In this document: positions 31,756 through 39,053 of the stretch, piece by piece | How the letters are laid out: every line of letters starts with the position of its first letter | Position numbering within the stretch: position 1 is the first letter of the stretch | DNA from: DATLGB01 sp038258425 | Lineage (GTDB): Bacteria > Actinomycetota > Thermoleophilia > Solirubrobacterales > Solirubrobacteraceae | NCBI GenBank assembly: GCA_038258425.1 | Contig: JBBSPV010000029.1 | Location: 1-49,698 of the forward strand | Length of the DNA stretch: 49,698 nucleotides | Direction: 5' to 3' | The notes under the pieces: model-generated | Seen by the model: the letters and a program-made list of their open reading frames with translations, nothing else | Told to the model about the DNA's origin: nothing | Database searches by the model: none | Translations under genes and position numbers: made by a program

Positions 31756-32582
31756 CCGAGCCGCTCCAGGATCTCGCGGCCGCCGGCGGCGAGCATGCGG
31801 GTCGCCAGCCCCGCCCCGTCGAGGCCGTCGACCTCGTCGAGCACCCACGCCGACCCGTCCGGCATCCCGACGAACCCGCGTGTGGTGCGCCCGTCGGCCA
31901 GGACCCCGACCGGCGTCCGGCAGGACGCGCCGAGCACCCGCACCGCCGCCCGCTCGGCCTCGAGGCACGCGTGGGCGCCGGCGTCGTCCACGCGGGCCGC
32001 GGCGGCCCGGGCCCGCACGTCGTCCTCGCGCGCCTGCAGCACGAGGGCGCCCTGCCCGGGCGCGGGGACGAACACCGGCGCGTCGAGCACCGTGCCGCCC
32101 TCGTCGCGGGCCAGCCGCAGCAATCCGGCCCGCGCGAGCACGAGCGCGTCGACCTCACCCGCGCGCCACTTGCGCAGGCGCGTGTCGACGTTGCCGCGCA
32201 GGTCGCCGACGTCGAGGTCCTCGCGCCACGCGAGGAGCTGGGCGCGCCGGCGCAGGGAGGCCGTCCCGACGCGGGCGCCGGCGGGCACGGCCCCGATCAG
32301 CAGGTCCAGCGCGTCCGACCGGGGCGGGACGGCGACGATGGCCGTGCCCGGGGCCAGCTCGCCCGGCACGTCCTTGGCCGAGTGCACGGCGAGGTCGACG
32401 TCACCGGCCAGCAGGGCCGACTCGATGGTGTCCACCCAGCGCGACTTGTCCAGCTCGTCGGCCCCGCGGTCGCCCGTGGTCTTGATCGTCACGAGCTCTG
32501 CGTCCTCCCCGAGCCGGTCCGCGACCCACGAGGACTGCGCGAGCGCGAGGGCGCTGCCGCGCGTGCCGATCCGCAGGCTCAA
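31752..32582 (-). CDS. hemC: Hydroxymethylbilane synthase (porphobilinogen deaminase)
   Basis: It polymerises four porphobilinogens into hydroxymethylbilane. The 276-residue protein begins L-S-L-R-I-G-T-R-G-S-A-L-A. K-D-V-P in H-S-A-K-D-V-P, the S-L-R-R-R-A-Q-L segment and R-G-N-V-D-T-R-L are all present. The dipyrromethane cofactor Cys lies in G-A-S-C-R-T-P-V-G near 223. I place the start at TTG 32582, which overlaps the hemA stop (TTGA); other in-frame starts would either enter hemA or remove the conserved opening. The C-terminal domain is somewhat short relative to the E. coli protein (313). Confidence 0.95.
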   Translation of the reverse strand: MSLRIGTRGSALALAQSSWVADRLGEDAELVTIKTTGDRGADELDKSRWVDTIESALLAGDVDLAVHSAKDVPGELAPGTAIVAVPPRSDALDLLIGAVPAGARVGTASLRRRAQLLAWREDLDVGDLRGNVDTRLRKWRAGEVDALVLARAGLLRLARDEGGTVLDAPVFVPAPGQGALVLQAREDDVRARAAAARVDDAGAHACLEAERAAVRVLGASCRTPVGVLADGRTTRGFVGMPDGSAWVLDEVDGLDGAGLATRMLAAGGREILERLG

Positions 32583-33913
32583 GACGCGGCTTGGCGCCGC
32601 GGCAGCGCGCGGACCTCGGCCGGGACGCCGGCCTCGGCCGGCCGGCCGTCCTCCTCGAGGCCGAAGAGCTCCCGCAGGACGTGCATGCGCGCGTGACGCT
32701 CGCCACCCTCGGCCTGCTTCATCCGGACCGTCGGCTCGTGCAGCAGCCGGTTGGCCACGGCCCGGGCGACGGATTCGATCCGCGCGCGGTCGCGCTCGGA
32801 CATCGTCTCCCAGCGCCCGGCGTTCTCGGCGACCCCGGCGGCGACGATCGCGTCGGCCCGGCTGCGCAGCGCGGCGACGGTCGGCATGACCTCGAGCGAC
32901 CCGAGCCAGGACGCGAAGGCGCCGATCTCGGCCTCGACGATGCGCTCCGCCGGCTCGGCCTCGGCGTCGCGGACGGTGGCGTGGCGGTCGACGACCGCGT
33001 GCAGGTCGTCGACGTTGACGAGCGAGACGCCCGCCAGGCCGCCGCACGCGGGCTCGACGTCGCGCGGGACGGCGAGGTCGATGAGCAGCAGGGGCCGCGC
33101 GCGGCGGGCGGCGACGACGTCGGCCAGGACGTCGGCCTCGAGCAGCGCGTGCGGCGAGGAGGTGGAGGCGATGACGATGTCGGCGCGCTCGAGCTGGGCG
33201 GGCAGCTCGTCGAAGGCGACCGTCGCGCCGTGGAAGCGGGCGGCGAGCGTCTCGGCGCGCTCCCGGCGGCGGTTGGCGACGAACAGCGTGGCGGCGCCGC
33301 GGGCGTCCAGCGCCTCGGCGACGAGCTCGGCGGTCTCCCCGGCGCCGACGATGACCACGTGGCGGTCGCGCAGCTCGCCGAGCGTGTCGCGGGCGAGGTC
33401 GACCGCCACGGAGGCGACGGACCGCCGGCCTCGCCCGACGGCGGTCTCCGAACGCACCCGCTTGCCCGTCTCGAGCGCGGCGCGGAACAGGCGGTTGGTC
33501 AGCGGTCCGGTGCTCCCGGCCGCCAGCGCCCGCTCGTAGGCGCGCTTGACCTGGCCCTGGACCTCGGCCTCGCCGACGACCATCGACTCCAGGCCGGCCG
33601 CGACCCGGTACAGGTGGCGGGCGGCGTCGCAGTTGCGCAGGGCGGAGACGCCCTCGAGGAGCTCGGTCGGGCGCAGGCCCGCGCGCCGGGCGAGGGAGCC
33701 GACGACGGCCGTCTCGGCCTCGACGGCGTCGCCGACGACGAGGTAGAGCTCCGTCCGGTTGCAGGTCGACAGCGCGACCGCCTCGTGGATCTCGGCCTGG
33801 GCGCCCAGCTCCTCCAGCAGCCGGTCGATGCCCGTGTCGGTCAGGGCGATGCGCTCGCGCAGCGCCACCGGCGCGGTCTTGTAGCTCGAGCCGAGCAGCA
33901 GGAGCTCGCTCAC
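32579..33913 (-). CDS. hemA: Glutamyl-tRNA reductase
   Basis: It reduces glutamyl-tRNA(Glu) to glutamate-1-semialdehyde with NADPH, the first step of the C5 tetrapyrrole route. Length 444. The catalytic Cys lies in A-L-S-T-C-N-R-T-E near 49-52. A V-G-E-A-E-V-Q-G-Q-V-K segment and the NADPH-binding V-I-V-G-A-G-E-T-A fold near 187-195 follow. The C-terminal dimerisation helix is present. The start overlaps the small CcmD-like gene stop (GTGA-type). hemL and hemB are not in the window; the operon moves on to hemC and cobA-hemD. Confidence 0.95.
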   Translation of the reverse strand: MSELLLLGSSYKTAPVALRERIALTDTGIDRLLEELGAQAEIHEAVALSTCNRTELYLVVGDAVEAETAVVGSLARRAGLRPTELLEGVSALRNCDAARHLYRVAAGLESMVVGEAEVQGQVKRAYERALAAGSTGPLTNRLFRAALETGKRVRSETAVGRGRRSVASVAVDLARDTLGELRDRHVVIVGAGETAELVAEALDARGAATLFVANRRRERAETLAARFHGATVAFDELPAQLERADIVIASTSSPHALLEADVLADVVAARRARPLLLIDLAVPRDVEPACGGLAGVSLVNVDDLHAVVDRHATVRDAEAEPAERIVEAEIGAFASWLGSLEVMPTVAALRSRADAIVAAGVAENAGRWETMSERDRARIESVARAVANRLLHEPTVRMKQAEGGERHARMHVLRELFGLEEDGRPAEAGVPAEVRALPRRQAAS

Positions 33914-34101
33914 CGCGGGACCTCCTCGCCGCGGGTCACCACGGGCTCGGCCTCCAGGGCGTCGCGATCGTCGAGCAGCCGTGACAGCTCGTCGACCTGG
34001 CGCGACACGCGCGCGAGCTTGACGGCCATGATGGCGACGTAGACGAGCACCAGCGCCAGCAGGACGAGGTACGCCGCGGCCACGTAGCCGTCGTCGCTCA
34101 C
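33910..34101 (-). CDS. Small single-pass membrane protein, CcmD-like
   Basis: A 63-residue protein. A hydrophobic helix at about 8-28 (A-A-Y-L-V-L-L-A-L-V-L-V-Y-V-A) is followed by a basic, then acidic, coiled-coil-like tail. Size, topology and position directly after ccmC match CcmD, which releases holo-CcmE from CcmABC. Sequence conservation of CcmD is weak, so the call rests mainly on context. GTG 34101 overlaps the ccmC stop by 4 bp, and its own stop overlaps hemA. Confidence 0.65.
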   Translation of the reverse strand: MSDDGYVAAAYLVLLALVLVYVAIMAVKLARVSRQVDELSRLLDDRDALEAEPVVTRGEEVPR

Positions 34102-34832
34102 AGCCGCTGGGGCGCCGCCGAGCGCCGGGAGGGGTCGGCCAGGGGGGAGATGTCCTCGCCGCTCAGGCGCCGCCGGATCGAGCGCAGCTGCATGGCGGCG
34201 GTCTTGGAGGCGAGCTCGTACTTGCACAGCGTCGTGAACAGCACGGCCATGGCGACGAGCGCGACGAGGAAGGTGAAGCTCACCGAGCCGGGGAGGTTCG
34301 CGGTGCTCGACAGCGTCCGCGGGTGGATCAGCGGCTGGGCCAGGCGGACGGCCATGAAGTTCAGCGGTACGAAGGCGCCTCCGACGCACGCGAAGACCGC
34401 GGCGTAGCGCGCCTGGCGCCCCGGGTCCTCGATGGAGAAGCGCAGGGGCTGGTAGCAGGCGTAGAGCAGGAAGACGATGAGGAAGGACACGAGCGTCGGC
34501 TCGTTCCACACCCACCAGCTGCCCCACGCGGCCTTGGCCCACAGCGACCCGGTGAGCAGCGCGCCGACCCCGAAGATCAGCGACATGTGGATGGCCACGT
34601 AGGAGCGCAGGTCGTGCGCGCGGTCACCCGAGCGCAGGAAGCGGACGGCGTAGATCCCGCCCGCGACGAAGCCGGCCAACGTCACGATCCCCAGCGGGAC
34701 GTGGACGTAGAAGATCTTCTGCCGCAGGCCCTGGTCGGCATCCTCGGGGGCGTAGAAGAAGGCCAGGGCGAAGGCGCCGGTCACGAGAACGGCGGAGAGG
34801 AGGGAGAAGATCTTGAGCCCGCGGCCGAACAT
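34098..34832 (-). CDS. ccmC: Heme-handling membrane protein CcmC
   Basis: It presents heme for cytochrome c maturation (System I). The 244-residue protein has six predicted helices. The tryptophan-rich WWD signature appears as W-G-S-W-W-V-W-N-E-P near 132-141, flanked by His residues in Y-V-H-V-P-L-G and I-H-M-S-L. I chose ATG 34832 (M-F-G-R-G-L-K), which starts 5 bp after the ccmB stop; the ATG further upstream lies inside ccmB. The ccmA-ccmB-ccmC-ccmD order is classical, but ccmE, F, G and H are not in the window. Confidence 0.93.
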   Translation of the reverse strand: MFGRGLKIFSLLSAVLVTGAFALAFFYAPEDADQGLRQKIFYVHVPLGIVTLAGFVAGGIYAVRFLRSGDRAHDLRSYVAIHMSLIFGVGALLTGSLWAKAAWGSWWVWNEPTLVSFLIVFLLYACYQPLRFSIEDPGRQARYAAVFACVGGAFVPLNFMAVRLAQPLIHPRTLSSTANLPGSVSFTFLVALVAMAVLFTTLCKYELASKTAAMQLRSIRRRLSGEDISPLADPSRRSAAPQRL

Positions 34833-34837
34833 GGCGT

Positions 34838-35512
34838 TCAGTCCTCTAGCAGATAGTCGAAGAGCGCGTATGAGAGCAAGCCGAAGACCACATCGTAGAG
34901 CGCCAGGATCGCCAGCCATCGCCCTGCGAGCGGCCCCGCGCCGCCCTCGGCCAGCAGTGGCGCGCTCGCCTGCGCCGCGGCGATCAGCAGGGGCACGCTG
35001 AGCGGCAGGGCGATGAGCGGGACGATCAGGTCGCGGGCGCGGGTCTGGACGGCCAGGGCCCCGACGAGCGTGCCGATCACCGCGAGCCCGGCGTCGGCGA
35101 GCAGGAGGACCAGCAGCAGCTCGGGCAGCGCCTGGCCGAGGCCGGGACCGAGGAGCAGCAGGGCGAAGGCCGCGACGGCCACGACCTCGGCGACGACGAG
35201 GAACCCGAAGAGCACGAGCGCCTTAGCCACGAACATCGCCGTGCGGTCCACCGGGGCGAGCAGGAAGGCGTCGAAGCCGCCCTGCTCGCGCTCCGTGACG
35301 AACAGCCGGTTCATCCCGAGCAACGCGGCGAGCAGGAGCGTGACCCACAGCACGCCGGAGGCCAGGTCGCCCTGGAGCGTCTCGCGGTCCAGGCCGAAGT
35401 GGAAGAGGACGAAGGCCGAGACGGTGAACAGCGTCATGGCCGGGACGGCCTCGAGGTTTCGCAGCTCGGCCTGCAGGTCCTTGCGCACGAGGGCGCTGAC
35501 GGCGGCCCTCAT
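34838..35512 (-). CDS. ccmB: Heme exporter subunit CcmB
   Basis: The membrane partner of the CcmA ATPase, 224 residues, with about six hydrophobic helices. It opens V-R-K-D-L-Q-A-E-L-R, as in the family, and has the F-V-T-E-R-E-Q-G-G segment in the first cytoplasmic loop. ATG 35512 overlaps the ccmA stop by 4 bp. CcmAB with CcmC uses ATP to release holo-CcmE. Confidence 0.93.
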   Translation of the reverse strand: MRAAVSALVRKDLQAELRNLEAVPAMTLFTVSAFVLFHFGLDRETLQGDLASGVLWVTLLLAALLGMNRLFVTEREQGGFDAFLLAPVDRTAMFVAKALVLFGFLVVAEVVAVAAFALLLLGPGLGQALPELLLVLLLADAGLAVIGTLVGALAVQTRARDLIVPLIALPLSVPLLIAAAQASAPLLAEGGAGPLAGRWLAILALYDVVFGLLSYALFDYLLED

Positions 35513-36276
35513 CGGTACAGCGCCCCGACGTCGCGGGCCTCGACCTCGCCGGCCGCAGCGAGCAGCGCGGCCCGCGAGCCCTGCAGGCCGAGCACGAGAT
35601 CGGCCTCGGCCAGGCCCTGCTCCACATCGTGGGAGATGAGCACCCGGGTGGCGCCGCCGGCGCGCCCGATCAAGGGCTCGACGAGCGCGGACGCCGCGGG
35701 GTCGAGGTTCGCGCGCGGCTCGTCGAGCAGCAGCAGCTCGGGCGCGTGCAGGGTCGCCCGGGCGATGGCGACGCGCTGGGCCATGCCGCGCGAGAGCGTG
35801 CGCAGCGGCTCGTCGGCGCGCAGCGACATCCCGACCGCCTCGAGCTGCGCGTCCGCGCGGGCGGCGGCGACCCCGTGCAGCCGCGCGTGGTACGCGAGGT
35901 TCTCGCGCGCCGTGAGATCGCGGTAGAGCAGCGGCTCGTGGGCGAGCAGTCCGAGCCGGCCGCGGACGCGCCAGCCGTCGTCGGGCAGCTCCCCGCCGAG
36001 CACGCGCGCGACGCCCGCGTGCGGGCGCAGGAGGGTGGCGAGGACGCGCAGCAGCGTCGTCTTGCCGGCGCCGTTGGCGCCGCAGACCGCGAGCGTCTGG
36101 CCCGCGGGCAGCCGCAGGGCCACGTCGCGCAGGACCACCCGCTCGCCGTAGGCGCGGCCGAGGCCGTCGAGCTCGACGGCGGCCGAGTCGGTGCCAGGGG
36201 TGGCGGAGCCGGCGCGCGGCACCTCGAGCGAGCGCGAACCGACCGTGTCCGGCGTCGGCGGCCCCCCCTGCATCAT
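35509..36276 (-). CDS. ccmA: Heme exporter ATPase CcmA
   Basis: A 255-residue ABC ATPase. Walker A is G-A-N-G-A-G-K-T near 65-72, the Q-loop region reads G-L-L-A-H-E-P, the signature is L-S-R-G-M-A-Q-R and Walker B is L-L-L-L-D-E-P. The start is uncertain. ATG 36276 overlaps the moaB stop (ATGA), but this adds about 27 residues encoded by the dispersed repeat (36199-36275). A GTG at 36222 would remove most of it. No plausible start lies between the repeat and the conserved domain, so the repeat has probably been recruited as the translation start and N-terminus. Confidence 0.9.
   Translation of the reverse strand: MMQGGPPTPDTVGSRSLEVPRAGSATPGTDSAAVELDGLGRAYGERVVLRDVALRLPAGQTLAVCGANGAGKTTLLRVLATLLRPHAGVARVLGGELPDDGWRVRGRLGLLAHEPLLYRDLTARENLAYHARLHGVAAARADAQLEAVGMSLRADEPLRTLSRGMAQRVAIARATLHAPELLLLDEPRANLDPAASALVEPLIGRAGGATRVLISHDVEQGLAEADLVLGLQGSRAALLAAAGEVEARDVGALYR
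36199..36275. repeat. Dispersed repeat, copy B (inside the ccmA 5' end)
   Basis: In reverse orientation it matches A1/A2: CGCCGGACACGG core, then CGGT-Y-CGCG, a diverged centre of about 19 nt, then GCCGGCTCCG-S-CACC. Total length is 77 nt against 77 in the matching part of A1. It overlaps the moaB stop and the first 25 codons of ccmA. Confidence 0.75.
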
Positions 36277-36752
36277 TCCCCGTGGCGGCCGTCGCCGCGC
36301 AGCGTGCGCACCGCGTGGCCGAGCACGGGCTCGAGCACGCCGAAGCACTCCTCGATGGCCTTCGGCGAGCCGGGGAAGTTCACGATCAGCGTGCCGCCGT
36401 GGATGCCGGCCACCCCGCGGCTGAGCACGGCCATCTTCGTGTGCAGGAGGGACACGGCCCGCATCGCCTCGGCGATGCCCGGCGCCTCGCGCTCGATCAC
36501 CGCGCGCGTCGCCTCCGGGGTGACGTCGTCCGGGGTGAAGCCGGTCCCGCCCGTGGTGAGCACGACGTCCATGCCGGCGTCGGCCAGTTCGCGCAGCCGC
36601 GCCTCGATGCGCGCGCGGTCGTCCGGGACGACGTCCGTCTCGGCCACCTCGCAGCCGGCGCGCTCCGCGGCCGCGGCGAGCGCCCGGCCCGAGAGGTCCT
36701 CGCGGCGGTCGCCGGCGACGGAGGTCGAGACGGTGAGCACGGCGGCCCGCAC
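36273..36752 (-). CDS. moaB: Molybdopterin adenylyltransferase/biosynthesis protein (MoaB/Mog family)
   Basis: It adenylylates or binds molybdopterin during molybdenum-cofactor synthesis. The 159-residue protein shows the V-L-T-V-S-T-S opening, L-T-T-G-G-T-G-F-T-P-D-D-V-T-P-E-A near 88-104, and the late L-I-V-N-F-P-G-S-P-K-A segment, all standard. I chose GTG 36752 (V-R-A-A-V-L-T), since the TTG three codons upstream is less likely. It sits 14 bp after the siroheme gene and couples to ccmA. A molybdenum gene is unexpected in a heme operon, though siroheme- and Mo-dependent nitrite/nitrate enzymes could explain a shared need. Confidence 0.92.
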   Translation of the reverse strand: MRAAVLTVSTSVAGDRREDLSGRALAAAAERAGCEVAETDVVPDDRARIEARLRELADAGMDVVLTTGGTGFTPDDVTPEATRAVIEREAPGIAEAMRAVSLLHTKMAVLSRGVAGIHGGTLIVNFPGSPKAIEECFGVLEPVLGHAVRTLRGDGRHGE

Positions 36753-36766
36753 GGGGCCCAATCTAG

Positions 36767-37510
36767 TCAGACCGCGGCGGGTGCGGCGGCGGCGCGGGCG
36801 TCCGCGATGAGCGCGAGGACGGCGTCCTCGTCACCGGCGCGCAGCAGCTCGATCGGGTCGGGCTCGCCGTTGACGATGCCCTCGAAGAACGCCTTGCGGT
36901 CCTGGTAGGTCGGGAGGTTGCCCTTCGCCCAGCCGCGCGCGTCGTTGAGCAGCTCGGCGAGGCGCGCGTGCTCGGCGCCGTAGGCCGCGGCGATCTCGCG
37001 CTTCATGCGCTTGGCCAGGGCCGGCGAGGCACCCGCGGTGGAGATGGCGATGGCCAGCGGCCCGGTGCGGACGATGGCGGGCAGGATGAAGTTGCACAGC
37101 GGCGGGACGTCGACGACGTTGACGAGCATCGCCCGCCGCTCCGCGTCCTCGTAGATGCCGATGTTGACGTCCGTCGTGTTCGTCGCCGCGATGACGATGA
37201 ACGTCCGCTCGAGGTCCTCCGGGCGGTACGGGCGCCGTTCCCACGTGATCGAGCCGTCCTCGGCGAGCTCTCGCAGGGCGCCGACGGCCTCCGGCGCGAT
37301 GAGCACGACGTCGCCCTCCGAGGCGAGCAGGCCCTCGACCTTCTCCAGGCCGACCTCGCCGCCGCCGACGACGACGCACCGCCGCCCCCGCAGCTTCAGG
37401 CACGCGATGTAGAACGGCGTGTCGAGCATGTCCTGCACGCAGGTCTGGTCGCAGATCCCGCGCTTGAACTGGCAGACGCACTCCTTGCCCGCGTAGGCCT
37501 GGGCTGGCAT
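36767..37510 (-). CDS. Precorrin-2 dehydrogenase / sirohydrochlorin ferrochelatase-like (CysG N-terminal/Met8 type) with Cys-rich N-terminus
   Basis: It oxidises precorrin-2 to sirohydrochlorin on the way to siroheme. Length is 247. The NAD-binding fold V-V-V-G-G-G-E-V-G-L-E-K is at about 46-57 and includes the GGGxVxxxK motif. The N-V-V-D-V-P-P-L-C-N-F segment and I-S-T-A-G-A-S-P-A-L-A follow. Residues 1-27 form an unusual extension with Cys11, Cys13, Cys20 and Cys24. A TATCGT hexamer ends 7 nt before ATG 37510, which supports this start over Met28. It heads a nine-gene operon ending with cobA-hemD, whose methyltransferase makes its substrate. Confidence 0.9.
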   Translation of the reverse strand: MPAQAYAGKECVCQFKRGICDQTCVQDMLDTPFYIACLKLRGRRCVVVGGGEVGLEKVEGLLASEGDVVLIAPEAVGALRELAEDGSITWERRPYRPEDLERTFIVIAATNTTDVNIGIYEDAERRAMLVNVVDVPPLCNFILPAIVRTGPLAIAISTAGASPALAKRMKREIAAAYGAEHARLAELLNDARGWAKGNLPTYQDRKAFFEGIVNGEPDPIELLRAGDEDAVLALIADARAAAAPAAV

Positions 37511-37517
37511 GCAGCAG

Positions 37518-37523
37518 ACGATA
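37518..37523 (-). promoter_or_regulatory. Predicted -10 hexamer TATCGT for the tetrapyrrole/Ccm operon
   Basis: It ends exactly 7 nt before ATG 37510 on the minus strand, with no ribosome-binding site. It would drive a leaderless transcript for the nine-gene operon. Confidence 0.55.
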
Positions 37524-37584
37524 GGCCCGCGACCGACCCCGCACGGGCCACGACCGGCGGCGATCCTCGGTCCCGGGGTGCCCG

Positions 37585-37590
37585 TACCTT
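37585..37590 (+). promoter_or_regulatory. Predicted -10 hexamer TACCTT for the DUF2236 gene
   Basis: It ends 8 nt before ATG 37599. A GGGGA lies in the gap but is very close to the start, so leaderless expression is as likely as use of a ribosome-binding site. Confidence 0.45.
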
Positions 37591-37598
37591 GGGGACGG

Positions 37599-38420
37599 AT
37601 GGCGGCTCCGGGCTACTTCACCGACGACTCGATGATCCGGCGCGTGCAGGGCGAGTGGGCGGTCGCCCTGGCTGGCCCGCGCGCCCTGCTCATGCAGGCG
37701 ACGCTTCCGCTGGCCTTCGAGGGCTTCTTCGCCTCCACCACGGCGCTCGCCGATCCCTACCCGCGGCTGGAGCGCACCGCTCGGGTCATGGGGGAGATCG
37801 CCTTCGGCACCCGCGAGCAGGCCGACGCCTCGACCCGTCGCGTGCGCGCCGTGCACCGCCGGGTCCGCGGGACGCTGCCCAGGCCGGTCGGTCGCTTCCC
37901 GGCCGGGACGCCCTGGCGCGCAGACGACCCCGAGCTGCTGCTGTGGATCATCGCCACGCTCGTCGACTCGGGCCTGCTCGTCTACCAGCGCTACGTCGGG
38001 CCGCTCACGCGTGACGAGCAGGAGGCCTACTGGCAGGACTTCCGGGTCGTCGGCAAGCGCTTCGGCCTGGCGCTGAAGGACTCGCCGGCCGACCTCGACG
38101 CGTTCGAGGCCTACATGGCGCGCATGCTCGCGTCGGGCGACCTGGACGTGAGCGACCAGGCGCGTCACCTGGCCGTCGACATCGTCATGCGCCCACCGCT
38201 GCCGACCCGCCTGCTGTGGCTGCGCGAGCTCGTCAACCAGCTCACCATCGGCCTGTTGCCGCCGACCATCCGCGACCTGTACGGCCTGCGCTGGGATCCG
38301 CTGCGCGGCGTGCTGGCCCGTAGCCAGGCCGAGTACCTCAGGCGTGTCGTCGTCCCGCTGCTCCCGGAGCGCTACCGGCTCACCCCGGGCGCTCGCGGCG
38401 GGCTGGCCGAAGCGGCCTGA
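37599..38420 (+). CDS. MpaB/latex-clearing-protein-like oxygenase (DUF2236)
   Basis: A 273-residue, mostly helical protein. The DUF2236 features are clear: M-L/M-Q-A-T-L-P-L-A near 28-35, D-P-Y-P-R-L-E-R-T near 49-57, F-G-T-R-E-Q-A, V-R-A-V-H-R-R-V, and L-W-I-I-A-T-L-V-D-S with Y-x-R-Y-V-G-P-L. In related latex oxygenase Lcp the helices bind a b-type heme through His; here His in the V-H-R-R-V segment is a candidate ligand. Heme use would fit the heme operon next door, but neither the substrate nor heme binding is shown. The start has TACCTT 8 nt upstream. The stop codon is part of a perfect inverted repeat. Confidence 0.85.
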   Translation: MAAPGYFTDDSMIRRVQGEWAVALAGPRALLMQATLPLAFEGFFASTTALADPYPRLERTARVMGEIAFGTREQADASTRRVRAVHRRVRGTLPRPVGRFPAGTPWRADDPELLLWIIATLVDSGLLVYQRYVGPLTRDEQEAYWQDFRVVGKRFGLALKDSPADLDAFEAYMARMLASGDLDVSDQARHLAVDIVMRPPLPTRLLWLRELVNQLTIGLLPPTIRDLYGLRWDPLRGVLARSQAEYLRRVVVPLLPERYRLTPGARGGLAEAA

Positions 38421-38431
38421 CCTCAGGCCGC
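38412..38431. terminator. Palindrome copy 1 (GCGGCCTG-ACCT-CAGGCCGC)
   Basis: An 8-bp stem with a 4-nt loop in RNA of either strand. It contains the DUF2236 stop codon. An identical 20-nt copy lies 208 bp downstream (38620-38639). It probably acts as a terminator. Confidence 0.7.
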
Positions 38432-38619
38432 GCGAGCGCCCGGCGCGTGTCGATCAGCTCGTAAGGCGCTCCGCTGGGACTTCGTGCTGGCAGGGCTCAC
38501 GAGGGCGTGGTCGGTGCGCACCGACCGACGTGGACGAGCCCTATGAGCTGGACGCTGGACGCCCTGTGGCCCGGGCACTCTCGGCGCGCTGGCGCCGCCC
38601 GCCGTTGCGGCGTAGTCCC
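38432..38619. other. Structured 188-bp element between identical 20-nt palindromes
   Basis: No convincing gene lies here. It contains a perfect 16-nt palindrome (GTCGGTGC/GCACCGAC, 38510-38525) nested in further complementary pairs: GGGCTC with GAGCCC, CAGCTCgTAaGG with CCcTAtGAGCTG, and CTCGT with ACGAG. Two small hairpins follow (GGCGC/GCGCC near 38584-38597 and CGCCG/CGGCG near 38600-38612). It could be a non-autonomous insertion, a structured RNA or a repeat element. Confidence 0.6.
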
Positions 38620-38639
38620 GCGGCCTGACCTCAGGCCGC
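38620..38639. terminator. Palindrome copy 2 (GCGGCCTG-ACCT-CAGGCCGC)
   Basis: Identical to copy 1. Its right arm holds the stop codon of the convergent GNAT-like gene. Identity between copies is limited to exactly these 20 nt. Confidence 0.7.
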
Positions 38640-38993
38640 CCGGGAACCGCGGCCGTGCGCGCGGCGCAGGAGCGCCTCGCGCAGCACCGGGGCGAGGCCG
38701 TCCGTTAGGCGGTCGTCGACCACGAGCGTGTCGACGTCGGCGTCCGGCTCGAGCTCGATCCCGCCCAGGCCCACCAGGGTCTCCGTGCCGTCGACGGGCG
38801 CGACCGCGGCGAGCACCAGGTGGCGACTCGGGTCGAAGCCGAGCAGCCGCCGGACCTGGAAGTCCGAGGCCACGTGACCCTGGCCGAGCAGCAGGGCGCG
38901 CACCGCGTCGTGGTCGGCGGGCCGGGCGAGCCGCAGGCGGACGCGGAGGCCGCCGGCGAGGCCGTGCGTGCGGGTCAGCGTCGTGTCGGTCAC
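38631..38993 (-). CDS. GNAT-like acetyltransferase-fold protein (short)
   Basis: A 120-residue protein. The segment L-R-L-A-R-P-A-D-H-D-A-V-R-A-L-L matches the first strand and helix of GNAT acetyltransferases. L-V-L-A-A-V and L-V-G-L-G-G-I-E-L match the antiparallel strands, and V-D-T-L-V-V-D-D-R-L resembles the strand before the acetyl-CoA loop. The Q/RxxGxG/A loop is not well conserved (D-R-L-T-D-G-L-A) and the C-terminal third of the domain is missing, so it is a short or degenerate member. The GTG start has GGAGGT almost touching it. Substrate is unknown. Confidence 0.6.
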   Translation of the reverse strand: MTDTTLTRTHGLAGGLRVRLRLARPADHDAVRALLLGQGHVASDFQVRRLLGFDPSRHLVLAAVAPVDGTETLVGLGGIELEPDADVDTLVVDDRLTDGLAPVLREALLRRAHGRGSRAA

Positions 38994-39053
38994 ACCTCCA
39001 GTACGGCGCAGGCCCCTGAAGCGGAGGTCAACGGCGCGTGACCGTGCGGGATC

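Noticed and set aside
36199..36275. Insertion sequence relic at the ccmA start
   Set aside because: No inverted terminal repeats or transposase fragments are visible; it is a short repeat, not an IS end.
38432..38619. A tRNA gene or known riboswitch in the structured element
   Set aside because: No cloverleaf with a 7-bp acceptor and T-loop GTTCRA is present, and none of the riboswitch cores I know (TPP, cobalamin, SAM, glycine, c-di-GMP) is recognisable.
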